NCBI GenBank assembly: GCA_012932865.1
Contig: SAXG01000102.1
Coordinates: 48,814-112,813 of the forward strand
Direction of reading: 5' to 3'
DNA length: 64,000 bases
Origin: Amylostereum areolatum
Taxonomy: Eukaryota > Basidiomycota > Agaricomycetes > Russulales > Stereaceae
Shown here in pieces: positions 54,508 to 64,000 of this stretch. The translations under genes and the position numbers were made by a program. Numbering within the stretch: position 1 is the first letter of the stretch; every line of letters begins with the position of its first letter. The notes beneath the pieces are model-generated. The model had not been told where the DNA came from, did not search any database, and saw only the letters and a list, made by a program, of their open reading frames with translations.

Positions 54508-57500
54508 CACCAAACTAGTGTTCTGCAGGGCCGGGCTCGGAGGCCCTAAGCCTGACTGACCCGGCCCGGGCTTTGCCAGCCCAGCCCGAGCCCGTCGTCG
54601 GGCTAGCCCTAGTGGTGGGCTCAGGCTTCATGTACCAAAGCCCGAGCCTGACCTGGAGAGCCCGGGCTTGGTGTATTATTTACTGTATTTTTTACTGAAT
54701 AATAACGGTCGATTTTGAGGTACATACTATACAGCTCAGGCCCCTCCGGTTTGCGTTTACTCTCGCTCGAGCTCAGGCCCCGAGTCGCGCTTCCTCTGCT
54801 TCCTTTCCCATGGCCTCCGCCGAGTCTCCTGATGTCCCTAGCAGCGCCAAAACCATGGCACCAACCTTCCAAAAGTCGCGCGCAGGCCGTGATATCAACC
54901 CCTCGACGAAGGTCACGACTAAATGGTGACGATGATGTCACAGACATTGAAGAGATCTTCCCGAGCCGCAAACGGAAAGTCACTGTCGAGGATGTTGAGG
55001 AGGATGACGGGTCCGTCGCAGATGAAGATAGCGGCGGATCCGATGCAGCGGATTCATCCTCAGATGACAGTAAGAAGCCCAATCGGAAGACTCGTCGCGC
55101 AAACAAGAAGGCCATGGTCAAGGGCGTGAAACTTGTTATGTCGAAGAAAAAATCCTGTGCGTATTATCTCACTATATCGAATCCCAGAATGTGAATCTCG
55201 TCATGGTTGTGGACAGCTAGCAAATTAAGGGCCGGTCAGGCAAAGCGCCAGAAAGCTGGTTCAGGCGCTTCATCCACGCTTCCCAATCCAGACGAGCTTG
55301 ATGTCAATGGCAATGCTTGAGGATCTTGCGCACATTGTCACCGAACTGTCGGATCGTGAAGAGGCAAACACGAAGGTACTGCCCCCCTCGGCGGATGCAC
55401 AACACTTCTTCGACAACCCGCATGATTGTCGGCAGCCAGACGGCGGGTTGAAAAAGGTATATGATTGTACTATCTGCAAGTACGTGATCAGCTTCATTAT
55501 AATTGACTTACCTTTCTGATTCCTGTGAACACAGAAAGCAAAAGGCCGCACGGATCGAGTTTGTCCATGATCTCTCATCTCGCCGTCGCCACATGCAAGC
55601 TGCGCATTCGGTAAGTACATTCAGTTTTACAGATTCTAGGATGCTATTCTAATCGGGGAGACCGGAAGCATGCTTACCGAGTGTGGGCGAAGGCCAACAA
55701 CTTCCTATCAATGCTTCCACAGGACACTAAGAAGCGTCATGATGAGGCCGACGAGAAGAAGAAAGGAAATGTAACATTTCAAACGTCACTCGATGGACAT
55801 GCGGAGCACATTGAGAAGCCGCCGCCACCGCCGCCACCCTACACGGATGACGAGTTCAAATGGGCTGCAATTGACTGGCTAATGTCCACGGACCAGGTAC
55901 CGTGGACTATGTTTTCTTCTCGCAAACACACTCTCACCTATCCTCCAGCCGCTATCAGTGTTCGAGCATCCCAAGTTCAAGAAGATGATCGAAATCGCAT
56001 CGCGTGCAAAGGACGGTGTGAAGATTCCCGATGCAAAGGTCACACGGCAGTTCATTGTCGATTCCTTCTACAACCACCTCCGAGATCTCAAGAAGAAGTT
56101 CAATGTACATCACTTTTTTCATTCTTATTCACTGCCAATATCTCGTCATTTATTCTAGGACCCCGTAAATAACATAGGCAAAGTCTCATTTACCTGCGAC
56201 GCATGGCAGGCGAGCAATGTTGACGCATACTTTGCTGTCACAGCGCACTGGGTTGAGGGCAGCAGCCTGAAGTCCGCGCTCATTGGCTTTACCAGGCTCA
56301 TGAGCGCTCATCACGGTGTTCGCCTTGGTCAAACCTTATTCAAGGTGGTGCAACGTGTGGGGCTTGTTGCGAAGGTTCGTTGTTCTCTTCTACCACTCCG
56401 TTTTCTCTGTCCGCGTCCTGACTCCTCACCCCGCCGTGACTTAGGTTGGGTTTGTCACATGCGACAATGCTAGCAACAACAAGACAATGATGGACGAGTT
56501 TGCACATCTCGTGGCGGAAGCGACTGGCGAGGCATACGATGCCGTGCGGCATCGCATAAGGTCTGTCTGTGCTGTTTTCCCTTTACTACTTGCGTGGCCC
56601 TCATACCTCGCTTGCTAGATGTCTCGCACACTCGATAAACCTCGCCGCACAAGCCTTGATCAAGACATATAGCAAGGCGAAGCATTATGATCCTCACAAT
56701 CCGGACAATCACCTTCCCAAGGAGGGTGACCGTGATGTCCTTGGAATTGTACGCGCAATCTCAGTCAAGGTCTGTCACTACTTTATTGTGTACATTGTTC
56801 CATTTCTAACACATTTGCAAGGCCCATTCATCCAGTACCCGGAAGGAAACATTCACGAAGATCCAGGTTTCACAAGGTTCCGCCCCCACTCAATCTCCTT
56901 CTCGACATGCCGGTTCGCTGGTCATCAACATTCATGATGCTCGTATCGCTCTCTTAAGCTACGCAACGTACGTTTCGCATCTCCTCCTATACCTTGATAC
57001 TCATTTCTACCATAGGCCGTCGACGTGTTTGTCCCGCAGCTCATATGGGCGGAGACTAGTCATGTGAAGTGTTTGAAGCTCGAGCGTCTCCGCCTCTTGG
57101 ATGGCGAGTGGGGAGAAGGCCAAGAAGCTAGCAAACCTGCTGTCGGTACGTCAAGTAATACACCCCCTCGCGTTGATTGTTGCTGATGTTGTCGCCGCCG
57201 ATTCAGTACGGCTGACGAAGCGCAACAACGTTCTCTTCCCGATAACTACCCCTCCCTCGCGCTTGCCATCCCCGCCCTTGAGAATATGCGCCACAAGTGG
57301 AAGGAGCGGCTGGAAGGATGAGAAGTACGGCTCATTCAGAGCGTCTATCGCAGCCGCACTCGCCATCGTTGAGAAGTACTATGAGTTGACTGCAGACTCC
57401 GAGGCCTTTGTCATGTCAATGGGTACGTCGGCTCGGGGTTTCTAGTCCGCCTGTATTCACCCTCACCCCTTCTTATTTGTATAGTGCTCGACCCTACCTC

Positions 57501-58608
57501 AAGATGTCGTATTTCAAGAAAGAATTGGACTCCGGCTCTCCAGGAGAGTGTCCTTAAGATGGTGAAGAGTGCCGTACGTTATCCCGCTTTCATGTCAATG
57601 CCGGCCCAATGCTTCCTAACAGTTGTTGCAGTTCAAAGCAAGCTATATCCAAGCTCAACGGTGACCTGAACTCTGTCGCAACGGCACCAGGCTACGAGTA
57701 CCAGCCACCATCGAAGGAAGATTCGACGCGTGTTATACAGCATCCGATGACGAAGACGATCGCTCCCAGGCCGCGGGAGGCTCGAACCTCAACGACAAAC
57801 CAAACTGGGAACGAGAGTTCAGCCTATACGTTGACACAGACATTGTTGATATGCCATCGGATATGTCGCTGGTGGAGTGGTGGGCGGTACGCTTGTGTCA
57901 GTTTGGTTTGAAAGAATGACATGGAATTGACGGCATGGTAATTTAGCATGGGTCACTCGACAGCATCCCGACCTGGAGAGCTCTCGCGCGCGACTACCTC
58001 CCAATCATGGCCTCGTGGTCTCCAGCGAGCGCGCTTTCTCAAGTGCCGGCATCACAATCACGAAGCGTCGCAATCGTCTCAAGGCCGACGTTGTCGAAGC
58101 CCTTCAATCACTGAAGGCGAAGTTGAAAAGCGACAGCCTTCTTCGTGAACCGGCACCGTCCTCAATACTTGAAGACGAACTGGAACGGCGTGCAGAAGCC
58201 GAGGACATGTCCAGACGAACGGGTACATTCAACACAGACTCGGCAACAACTTTTTCCCTCGAGATTGACCTGGATAGCGATGCCAAGGATGACTTTGAGG
58301 ATGACGATGACGATGACCCGGAGGTCGCAGGAGGTAGCAATGTAGCATAGTCATTGGCGCTACAGATACGACTACAACGGGTACTTGTATTTAGTACCAA
58401 TTTAGTACTATACTATCGTACGCTACTCCCGCGCGCGCACTTGCAACTAAAGCTGGAAAGCCCGGGCCTAAGCCTGAGCCAGCCCATACCCGGCCCAAGC
58501 CTGTATGCCAGGCTCGGGCCTCGAGAACGGTAAGCCCTAGCCCTCTCAAACCCGGCCCAAGCCCCGGGCTTTGAGCCCGGCCCGAGCCCGCAGAACACTA
58601 CACCAAAC
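54508..58608. mobile_element. Complete hAT element (54516-58600) with 8 bp target duplication
   Basis: 4,085 bp. The ends are inverted tagtgttctgc / gcagaacacta, extended by GC-rich subterminal sequence (multiple gcccggg/gggctcgg blocks at both ends). Direct repeats CACCAAAC at 54508-54515 and 58601-58608 are the 8 bp duplication diagnostic of hAT transposition. The interior encodes a hAT transposase on the plus strand. Confidence 0.93.
54810..58350 (+). pseudogene. hAT transposase, probably degraded
   Basis: The ATG at 54810 gives MASAESPDVPSSAKTMAPTF but meets a stop after KVTTKW; the acidic NLS-bearing stretch DDDVTDIEEIFPSRKRKV lies in the next frame. Further exons: a BED-type zinc finger (YDCTICK ... 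RIEFVHDLSSRRRHMQAAHS), FKKMIEIASRAKDGVKIPDA, the catalytic-core pieces VSFTCDAWQASNVDAYFAVT and VGFVTCDNASNNKTMMDEFA, CLAHSINLAAQALIK, and the C-terminal dimerisation domain ARDYLPIMASSVSSERAFSS followed by AGITITKRRNRLKADVVEAL, then an acidic tail. Many exons join by GT-AG introns, but at least two joins (near 54920 and 55310) need frame changes, so the gene is likely dead or mis-sequenced. Confidence 0.75.
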
Positions 58609-59467
58609 CATGTGCGTGAGCGTGACAACAATAAATTTTCGCTGGGCCAAGCGCGCCGGCGGCCGGGCGGCTGTGAACGGCCATTTCTAATGGTGATATC
58701 ATCGGGGTTCAACAAATGGTTTTGCCGGTGACCTTCGTGATGCATGACATCAGAAAAATTTCGCCAATTTTGGCCTCTCTGTGACCCGTGACTGGCGAAC
58801 CAATTTAAATGGTACAGTATACCGGTCGTGCGAGGGTAGGGTGAGTGTACGCACATCTTTCTCCTGGAAATGAAGATGACCTCCGTAGAGCTTGGGTTTT
58901 TCTGAAGGATATACACGTTCTGCAACAAAATAAGTACCATAAAAAAGCGCATACCATGGGTAAATGTGCGTACCTCGAGGGTATGAAGCCATACATCGAA
59001 TGCGTCAATGGTTGCCTGGTGTCCACAGACTACATCTGCGGCCAAGCTGGTAACAATCCCATATGTTCATACTGTCCAGCTGTGAGAGCTCATGCTGCTG
59101 TGTGCAGGAAAGGCGGTCCGAATTGGAGGTTGCGAAACGACTCTGGGTTGACGAGAAGTTTGACGCACTGGTAGATTGCTGTATTCGCGTGGGAGCGCCG
59201 TTCCCATTGGTCATAGCGCGCGAGCAGGTGCCAGGAGACAACGTAGAAAAGAGAATCTCATGAAAGGGAAGTTTTTAGGAGTAGAAAGTTGTACGGTGAG
59301 GAAACACGCTGCACTGCAGTGGTCGCTGGTGGGCGTTTGGACGTGTTCGCCGCTGCACGGCAGCACGAAAACGCGTCTGCGTGACTTTGTCCTCAACGGC
59401 TAGTCTCCGTGGCTGACCTTACTCAGAAGACAGTCGTTCTGACTATAAGCTCGACGGCCATCTGCAC
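58609..59467. other. Intergenic, no gene seen
   Basis: No supported coding sequence. Short frames on both strands around 58800-59240 lack protein character and mirror each other. Confidence 0.45.
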
Positions 59468-60290
59468 ATGAACATGAACGCCAACTCTTCCTCCCCACTA
59501 CCGAGCTGCTTCGAACCCGCACCCCGCCAAACGACCCCGTACAGACCTGAGCAGCGACAACGACGAAGCCGGAGTCGTCGTCCACAGCCCGATATCTGGC
59601 TTTCCAACGGCACGCTCGACGCATCGTACCCTCGCACCTCCCTACGCGTCAAGGGGGTGCCCAAGGTAATGAAGCTGCTCTACATATACTCCTCGTTCTT
59701 CCACACCTTTTTTTTTCGAAGGTCCACAAGTCGCCCCAGAGCAGTACGAAGGATTGCCGAACGAGCCAGATGTCAGGTCAGCACTCCATCTCCTTGTCAC
59801 GCATCTCAGCCATAACCACCGCCACGGTCTGAATATGTCCGGCACGCCTTTTTGGTCCGACTTTCCTAGGATGCCCTTGGGGGTACACACGTCTCGTAGA
59901 AATACGACGCGATGAAGGAATGGCCCACGGAGCTTTGTTACTGGGACGAGAGACAGAGATTAGCTGACGAAGACAGGCTTTCCACCGACAGAGCGGATCT
60001 CAGAACCCACCTCGTGTATCCAGAACCTGGTATATGCCTTGCTCTCCTGTCTTTTCCCGCCCCGAATTCACTCTGCATCGTCAAGCGTACACTACCCGTT
60101 CTGCTATGGACCACGGCATCCCCAAGATCCATCCCGAGGCTTACTACGACCTATTTCGTGTATACGTATCCGACGAAACGGAAGGCTCGATCGTCCTTGC
60201 ACCGGTCCATCTGTTGTTATCGTCGCCATGTCACTTTTTCAGTCGCCGATCATGTCCTTTATCTTGGTCGTAGAGGTGAGGTTGTAGCTG
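59468..60290 (+). pseudogene. Decayed BTB/POZ paralogue
   Basis: Fragments of the same protein type as the gene at 60533. QPDIWLSNGTLDASYPRTSL matches SDLWFSDGTIVLRTARL; EWPTELCYWDERQRLADEDR matches EWPPTLRSWDVRQDQAEED; and AMDHGIPKIHPEAYYDLFRV matches IANDYGIPEVLPAAFYDLYQ. The pieces lie in different frames, the start of the BTB core is interrupted, and no single spliced product can be built. It is a tandem duplicate that has degenerated. Confidence 0.7.
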
Positions 60291-60532
60291 GACGGTACGG
60301 GACCGACATGACCGTCTACGTATTCTTACTCTTACACTTGGTCATGTCTCTCTTCGTCCTCCTGGTACTCCTGTGCATGTGTTCTGTCAATACTTACCCT
60401 ACTTGTTGTTGCACTCATGTCTGAGACGGCCAGGCGGCGGGCGCCGGCGGATTGGGCGGGCGCGGCGAAACTGCCAATCTCAGACCGGTCGGTCGTCCGA
60501 GTTCAGCCTTGTCCTCAACCGCCATCTTACCT

Positions 60533-61843
60533 ATGGATCCCAGCTCATCTTCTGTAGGCGATCCGTCTCATACCCTCAAACGCAAGAGGACCGACGACCA
60601 GAATGACGCGCATCCTGCCATCTTTCGCAAGTCGGACCTCTGGTTTTCAGACGGGACCATCGTCCTCCGCACTGCTCGCCTCGGCCCCACGGATTTTATA
60701 GGGGTCGTTCAAAAGTCGGCCAACTACACGCAACCCCTCTACAAGGTGCACAAGTCGATGCTTGTGTTCCATGCCTCCGTCTTTAAGGACCTGTTTGAGG
60801 GACCTCAAGATGCTCTCGAGAACGCCTTGGATTGCTACGAGGAGATGCCGGTGATGGACATGCCCGATGCGGCGGACGATGTGGACCAGTTTCTGAGGGC
60901 GATTTATCTCCCTGGGTGAGTCGTTCGTCTTGACGGCTTTCCGTCCATCTTTGCTTACAGATATCCGTCGCGGCCAAACCAGTTACATCCACCGGCATGG
61001 TCATCCTACATCTGGCGTTCCCTGCTGGTCCGGATTCCCCGGAATGTACGAAGGTATCCTTCGTCTCGCGAAGAAGTACGACGCGCCTGGCATCCAGAAA
61101 GCCATCACGGCCGCCGTTAAGAACGAATGGCCTCCCACGCTTCGTTCGTGGGACGTGAGGCAGGACCAGGCAGAGGAAGACGCAAAGTCCGCCGCCAACG
61201 CGGGTCTCCCGCTCTCGTCGGTCGTTTATCCAAATCCTGGTAAGGTTTCCTATTCTCGGCGTGATCGACCGACTCACACTATTCTCTGGTATAGCCCGAA
61301 CCGTCCGTATCGCCAACGACTACGGCATCCCCGAAGTCCTTCCTGCGGCCTTTTACGACCTGTACCAGGTATATAAATTGAAGAAAGTCCGTACGGACAC
61401 CGTCCAACTCGATGCGCTTACTTCCGACGAAAAGGATGTCCTGATCCTCGGGATGGCGTCGATGAACAAACACGTCGTCGAGGAGCTTTGCCACCCGAGC
61501 CTTCCGGTTCTGAATAATTGAAGAGTCATGCTCCCGTTTCGAGCCTCATCAAGCCGACGTCCACTTGGGCAAACTTGAGGAGCAGTTTTCCTCCGACGGG
61601 ATTGTGCCATGCATGGAGCCCCTGCTTCGCTGGTGGGGGCTGCAGTTCGATCGCATCCTCGAGTCGGCAGATCCTCTACGCGGGCTCAAGGTGGCGGAAG
61701 AAACGGTGATGCTGTCGAGCGGGCTTGGGGCGCGGTGGGAGGTGGACGCGGCTTGCTTCTCTTGTCGAGATCACATCCGGGAGACCATCCATGACATGCG
61801 CCACGAGCTATGGAAGAACTTCCTGCTCTGTTCGATCTGGTGA
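60533..61843 (+). CDS. BTB/POZ domain protein
   Basis: The ATG at 60533 gives MDPSSSSVGDPSHTLKRKRT. The BTB core follows: KSDLWFSDGTIVLRTARLGP, PLYKVHKSMLVFHASVFKDL, DAADDVDQFLRAIYLPG. Intron 60916-60982 keeps the frame into YIHRHGHPTSGV and MYEGILRLAKKYDAPGIQKA; the next intron joins YPNP to ARTVRIANDYGIPEVLPAAF. The C-terminal part (RWWGLQFDRILESADPLRGL to MRHELWKNFLL) is in another frame after a stop at 61519-61521, so an additional intron starting near 61506 is likely but not certain. Basidiomycete BTB proteins of this type are a large family, often thought to act as adaptors for Cullin-3 ligases; no specific partner can be inferred. Confidence 0.75.
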
Positions 61844-62157
61844 GATTATCTCGTCTTTCCGTCGTGACCGTGTGCTGACATCATATTGTTAGACGGCCAG
61901 TGTCGGGCACAATTGGGGTGCATAGGTTTGGTGCAGACCGCCTGGGTTTGGCTCAGTACGACGTGCTCGGTTCTGTCCTACATGCCTGCAACACGTACTT
62001 CATATCCTTATTCACTCAAGTATAATTGCTTTATTGTACCAGCCAGTCCACCCGACACGACCGCGAAGCCGTCCAGCGACGCGATGCTAGTTTCCTCGTG
62101 CTCGTACTTCCAACCCAAGAAAAACTCAGTGTAGCGACCAGCCATGAGTAAGAGCAG
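61844..62157. other. Short intergenic stretch
   Basis: Between the BTB gene and the F-box gene on the other strand (convergent). No feature is recognised. Confidence 0.5.
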
Positions 62158-63976
62158 TCAGATGGATCGAAATACCATGATAAACATCAAATCAGTTAGC
62201 ACGAACTCCCCACCACACGAGCCATCCCTTCTATTTCTCCCCAAGAAGAAGCGCGCCCACGATATCCTCCATCGGCAACGACGAATAGTCCTTGAACGTC
62301 CGCGACTCGGTCTGAAGCTCTTGCAATCGACACCCCTTCCTCGCCCGCCGCCGCATGCACTTGGGCAGGAACGCGTACAGCGGTTCGCCTCCGAGGTCCG
62401 CGTGCACCTTGTCGCTGAAGGGAACGTTTTGAGGGAAAGGTGGGCCAGCCTCGGGAGCATGCATCCCCGTTCGTCGGCGCCACGCGCTGGCACCGGGGAC
62501 AGGGCCTCGACGAACGACACGGCGTTCGCGCCTTCCACCATGACCCTCGTGACCGAACCCGCGGAGAAGAACAGTCGATGCCACTGCGCGGACGAGCGGA
62601 AGGTGTGCACCGTGCCCGTTACGCGGAAGCTTTCGGCGGAGGAGAGCGGGGCATGGACTCGACGATGCCCGTCAGCAGGTCCATGGCGGAGTTGTCGGAC
62701 AAGGCGGTGAGGAGGATGGAGAAGTGCGCGAGTTGACACCCGGCGCCGGACGGGGCGAAGCCGGTCAGTTGCAAGGAGCGGGTTTTGGGGAAGTGTAGGG
62801 TAAGTAGGGACGGGGCGGAGGGGCGCGAGCGGCGTGAGGGGGATATTGCGGCTGTATCCTTCCTCGTCGAGGTGCAGGAGGATGTACGCGGTGTCGGGGA
62901 AGGTGAACCGGCTCACGAACGCGAGACAGGTGCGCATCTCGCCTTGGAGGATGAACTTGGCCATCTTGGGAAGGCTGACGCGGACGTCGGCGTGCAGGGG
63001 GGCTCGCGTGTTCCAGGGAGGGAAAGTGTAGGCGACGAGGAGGACCTCGAGCTCGGGCATCTGGGCGAGGCCCTGGAGCATCTCGAGTGGTGCTGTACGC
63101 GAGCTCGTTGTGGCGGTTTGAGTGCGGTCGGGTGATCTCGAGGTGGGTGAGCGCTCTGAACGCGAGGGCGTCCACGACATGGCGCAATCGCGTAGGCAGA
63201 CGCGCCGGAGCTTCGGTGCGTGGTCGGCAAAGCGTTGACGGGGATGCCGTAGGTGGGTCCACCCGGAGTGAACATCACCGTGACCGACAGTGTCGCGCTA
63301 ACGACGCGCGTGGTGGTGCGAGCACGACGTCGAGGTTTTCGAGCATCGGGGCGCGGGCGGATATGGCCTTTTGGAGATCGGTGGGGACGTGGTGCGGGGT
63401 GGAGATGGAGAGGTCGCGCGTTTGGTGCATGTGCTCGAGGACGCGCGCGTCTTGTCGTCGTTCATGTCCGTGGTGGACTCGTAGGAGAGGGCGCGGGGCA
63501 CGGATTTGGATCGGGCGGCCATTTCGCGGATCCATCGCGCGTTGAGCGTGGGCGGGGATGCGCGTCCACAGGCGCGGGTTCTCGAACGCGGCGGATCGCC
63601 AGCGATGGGAGACCTCGGTGACCTTCATCCACCCCGGCTGGCCGACGCCCCGCTTCAGCACCGGGGGCTCGGAGATCGCGAGGAGGAGAATACGAACGCG
63701 AGGATTTCGACGGGGATGCGAGAGATGGGGGCGAGGGAGTTGCGGTGCTGGCAGAACGCGCTGAGGGCGCGTTGGATGGCGAGGATGTCCGCGTCCAGTT
63801 GTGGCGGGATTCGTCCACGATGGCGGGGTTTTCGGTCTCGAATGGTGCGAGACAAGTGCGAGGCGCGAGCGTGCCAACGCGTTCCATGGATCGTCCCGCC
63901 ATTGGTCGACGGCGCGTCGTTGTCGAGGACGCGACTGGCGCTGCAAGTAGGAGGTTACCATCGTATCCCTCGACAC
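62158..63976 (-). pseudogene. F-box protein gene with multiple frameshifts
   Basis: The minus strand shows the usual basidiomycete F-box plan. An N-terminal helix LDADILAIQRALSAFCQHRN is followed by the F-box ISRIPVEILAFVF, then WMKVTEVSHRWRSAAFENPR and LWTRIPAHAQRAM, then DLQKAISARAPMLENLDVVL. Later leucine-rich-like pieces are FRALTHLEITRPHSN, EMLQGLAQMPELEVLLVAYT and AHFSILLTALSDNS. Neighbouring pieces are in different frames (changes near 63690, 63480, 63180 and 62760, among others) without good introns between them. Either the gene is dead or this part of the sequence is error-prone. F-box proteins recruit substrates to SCF ubiquitin ligases. Confidence 0.6.
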
Positions 63977-64000
63977 AAATCCAAAAATCGCACCTGTGTG

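Overview
The window is from a filamentous basidiomycete, most likely an Agaricomycete. Genes carry many 45-65 nt GT-AG introns, GC content is high, and the accessory families are typical of mushroom-forming fungi: DUF6535 membrane proteins, BTB/POZ and F-box proteins, ankyrin proteins, and a STAND/NLR with a 'Goodbye' N-terminal domain. There are no bacterial operons, tRNA, rRNA or CRISPR arrays.

Layout. (1) 1.3-9.5 kb is a compact block of conserved genes: an NAD(P)-binding protein (+), a classical SDR (-) whose last exon is split by a 294 bp MITE, a GPHR/ABA-GPCR-like membrane protein (-), and an Akr1-type ankyrin-DHHC palmitoyltransferase (+). (2) 9.5-33.5 kb is accessory: two DUF6535 paralogues with duplicated upstream regions (one intact, one carrying three +1 shifts), an APH-like kinase, a second MITE with a 6 bp TSD, a small hypothetical protein, a large ankyrin gene, and a Goodbye-NACHT-ankyrin NLR. 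The NLR's 16 ankyrin units are almost identical at DNA level, while its NACHT domain is frameshifted. (3) 34.1-35.1 kb is a G-rich minisatellite. (4) 35.5-58.6 kb is a transposon nest. A Ty1/copia element is interrupted by a full 7,094 bp Ty3/gypsy chromovirus. The gypsy element plus adjoining copia integrase then occurs again as an inverted copy, giving a palindrome with two 7,582 bp arms around a 594 bp spacer. The right arm ends on a hAT remnant, followed by a complete 4,085 bp hAT element with an 8 bp TSD. (5) 59.5-64 kb holds a decayed BTB relic, a mostly intact BTB gene and a frameshifted F-box gene.

Main points. The gypsy element's primer-binding site is a 10 nt reverse complement of the start of its own predicted transcript, which suggests Tf1/sushi-type self-priming. 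It also has an ATG-less ~206-codon open frame upstream of gag, in the same frame and separated by one TAG. The two palindrome arms are nearly identical (pol identical over 1,519 codons), although the two LTRs within each copy differ at about 15-18 of 420 positions. The inverted duplication is therefore much younger than the insertion, or it is an assembly artefact; this needs checking. Conserved genes are mostly clean, while accessory families are repeatedly frameshifted, which argues for real decay of the accessory compartment rather than uniformly poor sequence.
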